A stretch of DNA of 64,000 nucleotides from Gracilibacillus dipsosauri (GCF_003176895.1 NZ_QGTD01000018.1:135192-199191); one strand, 5' to 3'; shown: positions 16,030 through 26,234, counted from the stretch's first letter. The notes: generated by a model not told the origin, from the sequence alone. Program-made: numbers and translations.

Positions 16030-16848
16030 ATGAAAAAGAAAAAAAGTTTGTTGTTTTGGATTGGTTTAGTGTTAATTATTCTTATTAATATTATTCCATA
16101 TTTGTGGACAGTCCTTACCTCTCTGAAACAGCAAGGAGAAATTTACGATGTTAAAATTTTACCAGAGACATTCTTTTTAGATAATTATGTAGCGGTAATC
16201 ACCCAAAGTGGATTTTTGACCAATATCTTTAACAGTATCTTCGTGTCTGGTGTAACGGCATTGGTGTGTATTTTGATTGGAGTACCAGCTGCATATGCCT
16301 TCGCTCGTATGCAATTTAAGCTAAAAAATATATTATTTATGTTAGTTCTATTTATTACGATATTTCCAGGGATATTTATTATAAGTCCGCTTTTCAGCTT
16401 TTTAAGAAGTATTGGAGCAATTGATACTTATTTTGCGTTAATTATCCCTTATGTAGCGTACTTTACACCACTTGTCGTTTGGATTCTCACTGGATTCTTT
16501 AGAACGATACCTCCAGCAATTGAAGAGGTAGCGATTATGGATGGTTGTAGTGTGTTTAAACTTATCACTCGAATTGTTCTGCCATTGTCATTACCAGGAA
16601 TTTTAACAGTAGGAATTATTGCCTTTACCTTATCATGGAATGAATTCTTATTTGCTTTAATTTTTACCTCTTCTGACAATGCTAGAACAGTTCCAGTTGC
16701 CATATCTCAATTTCAGGGTATTCATTCCTTAAATTGGGGGCAAATGACTGCAGCGGCAGTGACTGCAACTATACCAATTGTTCTTATTTCCATTGCCTTG
16801 CAAAAATATATCATTAGTGGTTTAACAGCAGGGGCAATTAAAGAGTAG
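16030..16848 (+). CDS. Sugar ABC transporter permease (MalG type)
   Basis: A 272-aa six-helix permease with the EAA loop AIEEVAIMDGCSVFKLITRIVLP. GGAGGAG lies 6 nt before ATG 16030; an ATG 15 bases upstream overlaps that ribosome site and is rejected. It follows the MalF-type gene by 24 bp and completes the channel of importer 1. Confidence 0.9.
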   Translation: MKKKKSLLFWIGLVLIILINIIPYLWTVLTSLKQQGEIYDVKILPETFFLDNYVAVITQSGFLTNIFNSIFVSGVTALVCILIGVPAAYAFARMQFKLKNILFMLVLFITIFPGIFIISPLFSFLRSIGAIDTYFALIIPYVAYFTPLVVWILTGFFRTIPPAIEEVAIMDGCSVFKLITRIVLPLSLPGILTVGIIAFTLSWNEFLFALIFTSSDNARTVPVAISQFQGIHSLNWGQMTAAAVTATIPIVLISIALQKYIISGLTAGAIKE

Positions 16849-16949
16849 AATATATAAGTTTACTTTAAGGAGGTGATAGATTTTCTTCATTATGTTGACA
16901 GTGATAAAACAAGTTCTGTGTGATAAATGATTAAATGAGAGGTGAAATA

Positions 16950-19900
16950 ATGAGGAAATGGTTTAAGGGAGTTTTTACAGCAGTAGCAATATGGATTCTC
17001 TTACTAGGTAATGCCAACTCTGTCTTGGCAGCTTATACGCATGATATTCCAGAAGCTGTTGATCCTGGTACACCTGAATATCAAGGAGATGAAAATCCGA
17101 TTCCTAGCGAGAGGGTATCCTATGATCCTTCCCGATCCATGTTAAAGGACATCTATAAAATTGACATCGAAGAAGGTGGTGACACTTTTTGGATAGATAG
17201 AATACTAGAAAGGAAAGGGTCTGAAGGCGGTTCAGACTTGTTTACAAAAGGAAGAGCACTTTATATGTTTGTCCATAACCCAAACGAGCTTGGCTTTGGA
17301 GGTGGATATGCATACCGTGAAATGCCAACAGGAAATGAACAAGATATGTATACTATTCAACTAACCGATTTTAATACATCAGAAGAATCCTCTACTCGAA
17401 AACAGTATCCAAGTCATTGGATCAGTTCTCACATCGATGAAACCAACACTCTAAACATCCAACAGAGAAAATTTATTACGTACAACAATGTTGCTGTAAC
17501 AATATTAGATATTACAAACAATTCTGAAAGCGTTGTCAACACAGAGGCTATAGTATCCTCTCCGATTGCAAGGACGGCAAGTGAGAATGGAACAGAATTA
17601 ACTGGGGTGCAAGAAGCAAGATATGAATTAACAACCATGTACCCACGTTTAAGTGGGGAAGGTTTTACTGTAAAGGATGGAGTGTTAACTAAAACAATTG
17701 ATCTAGACCCAGGTGAACAAACTACTATCAAAGTGCAGATGGGGGTAACTACAAAGGAAATTCCTGAATCAACCACTGACTACGAGCGTTATAAGAAGTA
17801 TGATGCAAAGACCGCTTACTTAACGCAATTGGATGAATATAACGAGTGGTGGCATGAAAACGTTCCTTATATTGATATTCCTGATCAAAATATAAAAAAA
17901 ATGTCCTATTACCGGACATTCCTGAATCGTTATAATTACGTTGATGCCAACATTCCAGGAAATGATTTTCAATTTCCGGTATCGATTGAGGGGATTCTCG
18001 GTTATAATAATGCGATTCAGTTGACGCAGCCTATGCATATGCAAGATTTGAAATATTTCAGAGACCCTATTTATTCTTATGGTAATTGGTTGTCTTCTGG
18101 AGAAAGTTCTAAATATTCTGCGTTTCAGGACAATCCTGGTGATCCTGCTCATTGGAATAATACATACGAGCAATGGATTGCTGATGAAGCGTGGGAATCT
18201 TACAAAGTGCATGGTGGAGATGAAAAAATCCTAAAAAATCTTGCGCGTTATGCAGAAGGCGATGTAAAAGGACAGTTGGATAAATATGATACAAACACTA
18301 ATTACCTTGTCCAATATGACTGGGGCTCGCTTACAGGAAATGATGCAGATGCCGTTGCATTAAATTGGAGAGATCGGGATCAAGAAAGAACTGATCAAAG
18401 TGCATTTAATTATTCTGGTGCTTTAGCAGCTGCGGAAATCTATTCTATTTTAGGTGAAAAAGAGAAAGCCCAGGAGATGAATGAATTAGCTGATAATATT
18501 AAACAATCATTGCTCGATGTGTTATGGGATGATTCTGAAGGAGAGAATGGCAAAGTATTTAAGCAAAGAGATATTGAATCTAATGAATTGGTACCATGGA
18601 AAGACCAGCAAAACTTTTCACCGTTTACACATGAATTAGTACCAAATACGGACGAGTACAAGCAAGCACTACGCTTTTATGCGGATAGAGAGCAATTTCC
18701 AATCATGCCATTCTTTACTGCTAATCAATATGACAAACAGCAAGCTATTGATGCAGGTGTAGGAGGTACTAATAATTTCTCCAATATAAACGCTACTTTG
18801 CAGGCGAGGTTGTTTGCAACAGCAATTAGAAAATATCCTTCTGAGTATATTACACCAACAATGTACCGTAAATTAATCGAATGGTTAACATGGACACAAT
18901 ATAAGAATGGAGACAACCGATATCCAGATAACAATGAGTTTTGGAATAGTTATAATGAAGAAACAGGTCAGATAGAATATCGCTCTTGGATACATCACAA
19001 TATTTTAGGTGCTTATAATTTCTCCATTATCGAAGATATAGCAGGGATGAAACCTAGAGAAGATGACGTGGTGGAGCTATGGCCTATTGATATGGGCTAC
19101 GATTACTTCACGGTGAATAATTTAAAATATCATGGTAGTGATCTAACGATTGTCTGGGATCGAGTAGATGATGACAAACACTATGAAAATGCTCCTGAAG
19201 GGTATTCGCTCTATCTGGATGGACAGCGTGTATTCACGATTGATGATCTAGTTCATGTAAGCTATGATCCCGCAACAGGTGATGTTACAATTTTGGACGA
19301 AAAAAGCCAAGCATCGATTTTACACAGTGAAGCGAAGCAAGATGAATTTAAGAAAGCAACTTCTGTCACATTATCATCCAATGAAAAAGCCGTAGATATG
19401 TTCCAAAAAGCGGGTGTAGATCTTTCAGTGGAAACGTATAACGCAGAAAACCTTGCAAAAGGGAAGCCGGTACAAGCTTCTTATACCTCACAAGGTACAT
19501 CACCAGAGGAAGTAACAAAAGCAGAGAATGCTGTGGATGGTTTTACGGTCAGTGGATTACCGACGACTCGTGGCAATCATTATGCAGCGCCAAATCCAAT
19601 TTGGGGAACAAAAGGTTCGGATAATGACCAAGAATGGTTTGAAGTAGATTTCGGTAAATCAACTACATTTGATAACGTGAAATTATACTTCTACAGTGAT
19701 AAACATTTAGGTAATTATCGTGAACCATTGTATTACAATATCCAGTACCTAAATGGTGAAGAATGGGTAAATATACCATATCAAAAGAAAAGTCGGCTTC
19801 AGGCGAATTATAATGAAGTACAATTTAATGCAGTAACTTCACAAAAAGTAAGGGTTTCGATGACACCGTTCCCTGGTTTTGCGGTTGGTCTAAAAGAAAT

Positions 19901-22900
19901 CCAAGCTTTTGAAACAGGAATAGAAGTTCCTGCTGAGCCAAATAAAGCTCCAAAAGTAAGTGTATTCATTGATAAAGATTTCAATCAACCGATGAAAAAG
20001 CGGTTCATTGCTTCCGTTGAAGACGATGGACAACCTAAAGCATTTCCGGAAATATCGTGGTCAAAAACATCTGGACCAGGGGAAGTTATTTTTGATAACC
20101 CAAACTCTATAAGAACTGTTGCGAGTTTCAGTGAAGAAGGTAAGTATGTGTTAACAGTAACAGCGGATGATGGGGAGTATACAACTACTGAAGATATTGA
20201 ACTCGATGTGGTACAGGAAAACATGAACCTTGCACAGAGTGCGACGCCATCTACTTCCTTTGTTTCATCTTGGGAAGACTTGAATGCGATTAATAACGGC
20301 ATTGATCCAGAGAATTCTGGAGACAAAAACGGTGGAGCCTATGGTAACTGGGGCAACGATTCTGAAACAGAATGGGTCCAGTACACTTGGGAGGATCCTG
20401 TTGTCATTAATCAATCAGATGTATACTGGTGGACAGATGGTGGCGGAATACTGATGCCAGAATCTTACACATTGGAGTATATGACCGAAGAAGGCAAATG
20501 GGAACATGTTAAGGTTATAGAAGGTATGGGCACAGAACCAGATAAGTACAATACGACAACATTTGATCCAGTAGTAACGACAGGATTACGAATGACGATT
20601 ACAAGGGGGGCTCAGTGGACGGGAATCCTAGAATGGAAAGTTTTTGAACCACCTGTACTTGGACTGTATCCAGAAGAAGTAAAAGTACGTGTTCAGACTG
20701 GTGAACAACCCAATTTGCCGGAAACTGTACAAAAGGTGTTTGACGGTCTTCGTCAAGATACGAAGGTAACGTGGAATGAGATTAGTAAAGAGAAATTGGA
20801 GCAGTCGGATACGCAATTTACTATTTGGGGGTCACTTGCGTCATCCTCTCAAATGATCCCAGCAACTATTTATGTAAGAGAGGAATCGAGTGTTACCATC
20901 AATACAATTGCAGATCAACAGATTGTAACAAAAGCAGGAATAGAACCATTTTTACCACCAACTGTAGAAGTACAGTACAATGATGGCTCTATGGATAATG
21001 TCAATGTTGGAGTAACGTGGGAAGAAATAGACCCTTCTCTTTATGCAGAAGAAGGTGAATTCACTGTTAGTGGTGATGTAGAAGGGACAGATAAAGAAGC
21101 GTTGTTACATGTGACAGTGGAACAAACTGAAAACGAAGAGCCGCAACCACAGCCAGAGGATCCTGAGCTCATCTCAATAGAGCCAGTTGAAGTAACAACG
21201 GAAGCTGGTGTGGAACCAATATTACCGGATACTGTGATGGGGTTATTCGATGATGATAGTACAGAATTAGTTGAGGTGACTTGGGATGCATTAGCTCCAG
21301 CTCAATACGAGAAACCAGGAAGCTTTGAAGTGAAGGGTAAGGTAAACGGTACAGATATTTCAGCTATCGCTTTCGTCACGGTAAAGGAACCTGAAACAGA
21401 ACCCCAAAAAGAATTGGTATTAAGGTATACGTTTGATGAGGGTAAAGGAACCATTATTACGGATTCTTCTCCCAAAGGTAATGAGGGTGAACTTAATGGG
21501 GAACCAAATTGGATCGAAGGTGTGAATGGTAGCGCCCTTCAATTTAACGGTGAAACAAATTTTATTGATGTTGGCAATAGCCAGGAACTGCAGCCATCCA
21601 ATATTACCGTGTCCTATTGGATGAAGCGAACAGGAGAAATGGGTAAAAATAATATTTTCTGGGCGAAACCTGACGGTGGATGGAACCAAGAAGGCTGGTA
21701 TTTAACATATGATTCTGGCTACTCCTCATTTATGGTAGTAGATGGATTCAATCGCTTTTATGTTGACGAGCCTGCAGACGAATTTCTACCTTTGAATGAA
21801 TGGACACATGTGGTCGCAACGTTTGATTCTGATACAAAGGAAGCGGCGATTTACAAGAATGGGGAACCTCAGGAAGTAACGATTGCTGAAGAAGATGGAC
21901 TGGAGAGTATTACAGCAACGGATGATCCCAAATATTTAGGCTACACGAATCCACAATTCAATGATGGTTTCATTCAGACTGGACTCGATGATTTTCGGAT
22001 TTATAACTACGCCATGACAGCTGAAGAAGTTAATGCAATTTATAAAGAGGGTGGAGAAGCTCCGGTAATAGAAGACATAGAAGAAGTACTTGTTGAAACG
22101 GAAACAGGAATTATGCCAGAAATGCCCACATCTATCGAGGTAACATATGAAGATGGATCGAGACAACAGCTTGAAGTGACATGGAATCCTATTGATCCCT
22201 CTCAACTGGAGAAACCCGGAAGCTTTGAGGTGAGAGGTAGCATCAATGGTACAGATGTCAAAGTTGTAGCAAAAATAACAGTAATAGCTAAACCTGTTCT
22301 AGAAAAAATTCAATTATCTGCTGATAAGTTATCTCTGGAACCCGGAGAAAATACTATGCTTCATGTGGAAGGCTGGATGAGTGATGATTCAAAAGCTAAT
22401 CTGAGCAATGCAACGATTAAATTTAACAGCAATAACAGTGATTTTGTAGTATTTGATAACGACAAGCTTACGTTATCCAAAGATACAGACGAGCTGGATT
22501 TCATTGAAGTGATGGCTGAAGTTACAATGAATGGAACAGAAGTGAACTCCAATAAGTTAAAGATTGAAGTAGAGTATCCATCTGTAGATACTAGTGATTT
22601 ATCGGCAGAGATTGAAAAAGCGGAGGACTTGTTGGAAGATGCAGAAGTTGGAACAGAGCCAGGCCAGTATCCGAAATCTGCAAATGAGAAGCTTATTCGT
22701 GCAATTGGCAAAGCGAAAGAAGCATTGGAATCCAACACCCAAAGTAGAGTCGATCAAGCGGTATCTAAGTTGCAGAAGGCTGTAACAACTTTCAAGGAAT
22801 CTATTAATCTTCCTAAAGAACCAGTTGTGGTGGATATTGAACTTAATTACCAGGATATCTCCCTTTCCAAAAAAGAGAAGGCAACTGTAGAAGTCACTGC

Positions 22901-23660
22901 TCGATTAAGTGATGGATCGTCTCAAGACGTTACGAAAGATGCTGAATTCCATATAGAGGACTCAAGTATCGCGACTGTGACAAAGCAAGGGAAAATATCT
23001 GCGAAACAAGCAGGTGTTACTAACCTAAATGTTTCCTTTGCTAGCTTTAACAAGCAAATTAAAATTACCATTTACACTTCATCTATCAAGATCGGAGAAG
23101 AAACACCAGTATTTGCTGGAGCAACGCTTGAGGTGGAAGGTACAAACGCATCCATTACGTTGCCAGATGATCTTCCGGTAGGAACTACCGTAATGATTAA
23201 TAGACTAGAAACAAAAGACATCCAGCATCCTGGTTATGTGATTGCAGGCGATGTTATAGATGTCCATTTTAAATATCCTGACAATAAAAATTCTGAAGGA
23301 CCATTTAAGTTAACGTTAGGTTATGATCAGAAGAAATATAATGAAAAAGAAGTAAGCATTTATTACTTTAACGAAGGGAAGAAAGTATGGGAAAAGCGAG
23401 ATGGTGAAGTGGAGAATGGTTTTATTACATTATCTGTACCTCATTTTTCCGTATATGGAGTTTTTGCACAAGTAGAAACAGATTCAGGATCTAAGAATAA
23501 TGACAATTCATCAAGTGACAATCAGTCTATTGAGGAAAGTAATGATAAACTACCTGAAACAGCAACATCTATGTTTACCTATATGTTAGTAGGTATAATT
23601 TTACTTACAATAGCCACTATTATTTTATTTGTGCATAGAAGAAAAAATAAATCATTATAG
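16950..23660 (+). CDS. Giant sortase-anchored multidomain glycoside hydrolase-like surface protein
   Basis: A 2236-aa cell-wall protein. In order: signal peptide (1 to about 28, ending SVLA); beta-sandwich (about 30-290); an (alpha/alpha)-barrel like MGH1/GH63-type hydrolases (about 300-735, with ELWPIDMGYDYFTVNNLKYH at its end); a discoidin/F5-8C domain (about 834-990); a PKD/Ig-like domain (about 996-1090); a second discoidin-like domain (about 1092-1235); three Ig-like repeats (about 1237-1480); a LamG/concanavalin-like domain (about 1488-1700); two more Ig-like units; a helical FIVAR-like stretch (about 1877-1952); a Big_2-like domain; the sorting signal LPETA (2201-2205), membrane helix and RRKNK tail. 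ATG 16950 has GAGAGGTG upstream. The likely role is cutting a polysaccharide at the cell surface for importer 1. The family could be GH121/GH142-like, but this is a guess. Confidence 0.8.
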   Translation: MRKWFKGVFTAVAIWILLLGNANSVLAAYTHDIPEAVDPGTPEYQGDENPIPSERVSYDPSRSMLKDIYKIDIEEGGDTFWIDRILERKGSEGGSDLFTKGRALYMFVHNPNELGFGGGYAYREMPTGNEQDMYTIQLTDFNTSEESSTRKQYPSHWISSHIDETNTLNIQQRKFITYNNVAVTILDITNNSESVVNTEAIVSSPIARTASENGTELTGVQEARYELTTMYPRLSGEGFTVKDGVLTKTIDLDPGEQTTIKVQMGVTTKEIPESTTDYERYKKYDAKTAYLTQLDEYNEWWHENVPYIDIPDQNIKKMSYYRTFLNRYNYVDANIPGNDFQFPVSIEGILGYNNAIQLTQPMHMQDLKYFRDPIYSYGNWLSSGESSKYSAFQDNPGDPAHWNNTYEQWIADEAWESYKVHGGDEKILKNLARYAEGDVKGQLDKYDTNTNYLVQYDWGSLTGNDADAVALNWRDRDQERTDQSAFNYSGALAAAEIYSILGEKEKAQEMNELADNIKQSLLDVLWDDSEGENGKVFKQRDIESNELVPWKDQQNFSPFTHELVPNTDEYKQALRFYADREQFPIMPFFTANQYDKQQAIDAGVGGTNNFSNINATLQARLFATAIRKYPSEYITPTMYRKLIEWLTWTQYKNGDNRYPDNNEFWNSYNEETGQIEYRSWIHHNILGAYNFSIIEDIAGMKPREDDVVELWPIDMGYDYFTVNNLKYHGSDLTIVWDRVDDDKHYENAPEGYSLYLDGQRVFTIDDLVHVSYDPATGDVTILDEKSQASILHSEAKQDEFKKATSVTLSSNEKAVDMFQKAGVDLSVETYNAENLAKGKPVQASYTSQGTSPEEVTKAENAVDGFTVSGLPTTRGNHYAAPNPIWGTKGSDNDQEWFEVDFGKSTTFDNVKLYFYSDKHLGNYREPLYYNIQYLNGEEWVNIPYQKKSRLQANYNEVQFNAVTSQKVRVSMTPFPGFAVGLKEIQAFETGIEVPAEPNKAPKVSVFIDKDFNQPMKKRFIASVEDDGQPKAFPEISWSKTSGPGEVIFDNPNSIRTVASFSEEGKYVLTVTADDGEYTTTEDIELDVVQENMNLAQSATPSTSFVSSWEDLNAINNGIDPENSGDKNGGAYGNWGNDSETEWVQYTWEDPVVINQSDVYWWTDGGGILMPESYTLEYMTEEGKWEHVKVIEGMGTEPDKYNTTTFDPVVTTGLRMTITRGAQWTGILEWKVFEPPVLGLYPEEVKVRVQTGEQPNLPETVQKVFDGLRQDTKVTWNEISKEKLEQSDTQFTIWGSLASSSQMIPATIYVREESSVTINTIADQQIVTKAGIEPFLPPTVEVQYNDGSMDNVNVGVTWEEIDPSLYAEEGEFTVSGDVEGTDKEALLHVTVEQTENEEPQPQPEDPELISIEPVEVTTEAGVEPILPDTVMGLFDDDSTELVEVTWDALAPAQYEKPGSFEVKGKVNGTDISAIAFVTVKEPETEPQKELVLRYTFDEGKGTIITDSSPKGNEGELNGEPNWIEGVNGSALQFNGETNFIDVGNSQELQPSNITVSYWMKRTGEMGKNNIFWAKPDGGWNQEGWYLTYDSGYSSFMVVDGFNRFYVDEPADEFLPLNEWTHVVATFDSDTKEAAIYKNGEPQEVTIAEEDGLESITATDDPKYLGYTNPQFNDGFIQTGLDDFRIYNYAMTAEEVNAIYKEGGEAPVIEDIEEVLVETETGIMPEMPTSIEVTYEDGSRQQLEVTWNPIDPSQLEKPGSFEVRGSINGTDVKVVAKITVIAKPVLEKIQLSADKLSLEPGENTMLHVEGWMSDDSKANLSNATIKFNSNNSDFVVFDNDKLTLSKDTDELDFIEVMAEVTMNGTEVNSNKLKIEVEYPSVDTSDLSAEIEKAEDLLEDAEVGTEPGQYPKSANEKLIRAIGKAKEALESNTQSRVDQAVSKLQKAVTTFKESINLPKEPVVVDIELNYQDISLSKKEKATVEVTARLSDGSSQDVTKDAEFHIEDSSIATVTKQGKISAKQAGVTNLNVSFASFNKQIKITIYTSSIKIGEETPVFAGATLEVEGTNASITLPDDLPVGTTVMINRLETKDIQHPGYVIAGDVIDVHFKYPDNKNSEGPFKLTLGYDQKKYNEKEVSIYYFNEGKKVWEKRDGEVENGFITLSVPHFSVYGVFAQVETDSGSKNNDNSSSDNQSIEESNDKLPETATSMFTYMLVGIILLTIATIILFVHRRKNKSL

Positions 23661-23662
23661 TA

Positions 23663-23694
23663 GAAAGGTGAGGAATATAATTTCCTCGCCTTTC
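23663..23694. terminator. Terminator after the giant surface protein gene
   Basis: A 13-bp stem (GAAAGGTGAGGAA with TTCCTCGCCTTTC, one G-U pair) and 6-nt loop begin 3 bp after the stop and are followed by ACTTTATTATT. It lies between convergent genes and probably serves both. Confidence 0.75.
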
Positions 23695-23708
23695 ACTTTA
23701 TTATTAAA

Positions 23709-24473
23709 CTATTTGGAACCAGCCAGTTGTCTATATTTGTTGGCATTAACGCCTGTATATGTTTTGAATTTTTTGTAAAACCAATCTAGTTCAACATATC
23801 CAACCTCTTGAGCAACCTCATAAATCTTCATATCTGTTTTTTCTAATAATAATTTTGCTTTTTCCATTCTTTGTTTTAATAAAAATTCATTGAAGGTCAT
23901 GTTCTCTCGACATTTAAATTTATGGCTTAAATAGGAGCAATTATAGTTTAATTGATCGGCTATTTCTTTTAAGGTGATTTTTTTACTTAACGACTCATTT
24001 AATGATCGATTCACATAATTTTTTACCTTCTCAATAATATCACTTGTTTGGTTTGAAATCGGCTTGGCAAGATGGAGTAGAGTATTAGATTTATAATGAG
24101 CAGAGGAAAGTGTTTCTTTTATTAATAGTAAGGATGATTTCAATTCAGTAGGATTCACTGGATCAGGAATATAATCATTGACCTGGAGATTCAAGGCTTT
24201 TCTTATGATTTGAAAATCTTTGTTCCCACCAATTAACAAAATAGGTATGGAGCTTATTTTTCGTAGGGCTTCACAAAGCTGGAGACCTTTATCCTTTAAA
24301 TCTGTCATATTGATGATTATGAAGGAAAACCTATCCTTATTGAATAACTCCATTACAGAATTTGGTGTTTCTAAGCACACCGTAAGACAGAATCCTAATT
24401 GGTTCCAATCAACCATATGTCGAAATGCCTCTGTTGAATGCTTGTTTGAGCCAATAAGTAAAATTTTATACAT
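23709..24473 (-). CDS. AraC-type regulator with a degenerate receiver domain
   Basis: A 254-aa YesN-like protein. Residues 1-120 are a receiver fold and residues about 150-254 an AraC-type double helix-turn-helix (KITLKEIADQLNYNCSYLSHKFK, then KIYEVAQEVGYVELDWFYKKFK). The receiver has lost all phosphorylation residues: the acidic pair is replaced by GSN (8-10), the acceptor Asp by Asn55, and the conserved Lys of LLKP by Asp in IPDPV. The intact regulator at 43832 has Asp55 at the same position. AGGGGG precedes ATG 24473; upstream in-frame codons lack a ribosome site. No kinase is adjacent. It is divergent from the locus-2 transporter operon and probably regulates it by a phosphorylation-independent cue. 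Confidence 0.85.
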   Translation of the reverse strand: MYKILLIGSNKHSTEAFRHMVDWNQLGFCLTVCLETPNSVMELFNKDRFSFIIINMTDLKDKGLQLCEALRKISSIPILLIGGNKDFQIIRKALNLQVNDYIPDPVNPTELKSSLLLIKETLSSAHYKSNTLLHLAKPISNQTSDIIEKVKNYVNRSLNESLSKKITLKEIADQLNYNCSYLSHKFKCRENMTFNEFLLKQRMEKAKLLLEKTDMKIYEVAQEVGYVELDWFYKKFKTYTGVNANKYRQLAGSK

Positions 24474-24800
24474 ATTATACCCCCTATTTTGGAATTCTCT
24501 TAAGGAACAGACAGTAACAACTAATGTATGCGATTTCATTATATGTAATATTTGAAAACAATAAAATGTGCATTTCTTTATATAATACCCAAATGTTTGT
24601 AACATTTCTTTATGTCCTGTACTGATCATATGAAAGTTTGTCCTTCTAAGGTCAGTATTGCTAGGAAACTAGCTGATGGTAATTAATAACATCCATAATT
24701 TCACAGGTGGAAATACTAGTATGCAACAGGTTGTGAACAAATTTGCCCGATGCTAAATTTAAAATTATAAGAAATAAACTTTATAAGGAGGGCTTTAGTT
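24474..24800. other. Divergent intergenic region before locus 2
   Basis: A 327-bp region with one good plus-strand promoter (24731-24759), a short GCTAG/CTAGC inverted repeat near 24659-24672 and an 11-codon ATG ORF at 24721 that overlaps the promoter and is not credible. It is the likely binding region for the divergent AraC-type regulator. Confidence 0.4.
24731..24759 (+). promoter_or_regulatory. Sigma-A-type promoter for the locus-2 operon
   Basis: TTGTGA (24731-24736), 17-bp spacer, TAAATT (24754-24759), 41 bp before the binding-protein start. Confidence 0.5.
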
Positions 24801-26174
24801 ATGGACAGAAGGAAATTGTTATTATCACTTTTTTTGTGTTTTTTATTTGTTTTCCTAGTAGCTTGTAACAATAATGATGAAAGCGTTAACAACGACACAG
24901 GAAATACTAATGAGGAGAACGATCAAGATACGGAAAATGACGCACCAGAAGAATCGGAAGCTGACTATTATCAGACACCTGAGATGGACTTTGATTTAGG
25001 TGGTAAAACAATAAAGATTGTTTCTTGGTGGGATATGACTATACCTGATGATAATCCAGACAATATCCAACGTCGTGAGAATTTAGAAGCATTGATGGAA
25101 AAACATAATTTTAAAGTGGAATATATTGCGATTGATTATGGCGAGTACCAAGAAAAAGTTACCGCATCTCTAATTGCTGGTGAACCAATTGGTGATATCG
25201 TAAGACTCGGTAAAACCTATACAGTACCGGCATTAGTGAAACAAGATTTATTATGGCCCATCGATGAATATACAAAGAATCCAAATGCTTTTAATCAGAA
25301 TATGACAAGTAATCTATATACGTATGAAGGAAAAGGTTATGGCTTTACAGAGGATCACAAAAACTTAGCACAAGGAATTTTCTACAATCGAACGTTAATG
25401 AATGAATTAGGGCTTAAACCACTTCAAGAATATGTGGATGAAGACAATTGGAATTGGGATACTTTTCTTGAAGTAGCGAAGGCAGCGAATAAGGATACAA
25501 ATAATGATGGAAAATTGGATACATGGGGACTAGCCAATGCATCCTTAATGCAATTTGCATTAATGTCCAATAACACGGATTTAGTAAAAGGCAACGAACA
25601 TAATTTAGATGATCCTGCAACGATAGAAGCTCTGGAATTTGAATCACAGCTTGTAACAGAGCAAATTCCACGACCTACTGAAGGTGGAGATTGGACAGAG
25701 CCAGGGCAGTTTTTCCGTCAAGGTAATACGTTAATGTATGCTGGTGCTGATTGGGAGATTGATGGACTTTCAACGGATATGCCGGATTATGATATTGGTT
25801 TTATTCCATTTCCTAAAGGTCCAAGTGTAGATAAATATTATTCAGCTGAAGCATTACTGCAAGCATTAACGATTCCAAAAACAGTAGAAAACCCTGAACA
25901 ATTAATGTATATCTGGGAGAAAATAAATGATATTGAATCGATTTATGATTATCCAGGCCAGGCAAGTTATGAAAGTCATTACACGAATGAAGAAGATATT
26001 AATAATCTACGTATGGTATCTGAAAATCTACTAGTATTGGATTATAATACTTATCCTAACTTAGGCTACTACGATTTTGTAGCTGAAATTGGAAGTGGTA
26101 CATCTGTATCAACAGTTGTGGAGAAATACAAACCACTCTTCCAATCAGCAATTGATGAAGTATGGGGAAATTAA
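24801..26174 (+). CDS. ABC transporter substrate-binding lipoprotein
   Basis: A 457-aa family-1 solute-binding protein: signal with lipobox FLVAC, an acidic Asn/Asp/Glu-rich linker (residues 24-60), then the binding fold. The segment DTNNDGKLDTWG resembles the calcium-binding loop found in many sugar-binding proteins. TAAGGAGGG precedes the ATG at 24801. It heads a same-strand gene series of about 20.7 kb and presumably works with the permease pair at 29202-31036. A 14-bp hairpin (26199-26234) follows it. Confidence 0.9.
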   Translation: MDRRKLLLSLFLCFLFVFLVACNNNDESVNNDTGNTNEENDQDTENDAPEESEADYYQTPEMDFDLGGKTIKIVSWWDMTIPDDNPDNIQRRENLEALMEKHNFKVEYIAIDYGEYQEKVTASLIAGEPIGDIVRLGKTYTVPALVKQDLLWPIDEYTKNPNAFNQNMTSNLYTYEGKGYGFTEDHKNLAQGIFYNRTLMNELGLKPLQEYVDEDNWNWDTFLEVAKAANKDTNNDGKLDTWGLANASLMQFALMSNNTDLVKGNEHNLDDPATIEALEFESQLVTEQIPRPTEGGDWTEPGQFFRQGNTLMYAGADWEIDGLSTDMPDYDIGFIPFPKGPSVDKYYSAEALLQALTIPKTVENPEQLMYIWEKINDIESIYDYPGQASYESHYTNEEDINNLRMVSENLLVLDYNTYPNLGYYDFVAEIGSGTSVSTVVEKYKPLFQSAIDEVWGN

Positions 26175-26198
26175 AAGGCATGTGAAATAGTATTAAAG

Positions 26199-26234
26199 TT
26201 TTAGGGTACTTGTCATTTATCAAGTACCTTAAAA
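26199..26234 (+). other. Intercistronic hairpin after the locus-2 binding protein
   Basis: A 14-bp stem (TTTTAGGGTACTTG with CAAGTACCTTAAAA, one G-U pair) and an 8-nt loop, with no U-run. It mirrors the hairpin after the locus-1 binding protein and probably sets higher expression of the first gene. Confidence 0.6.

Noticed and set aside
24721-24756. 11-codon ATG ORF before the locus-2 binding protein
   Set aside because: It overlaps the -35 and -10 boxes of the best promoter, so it would not be on the mRNA.
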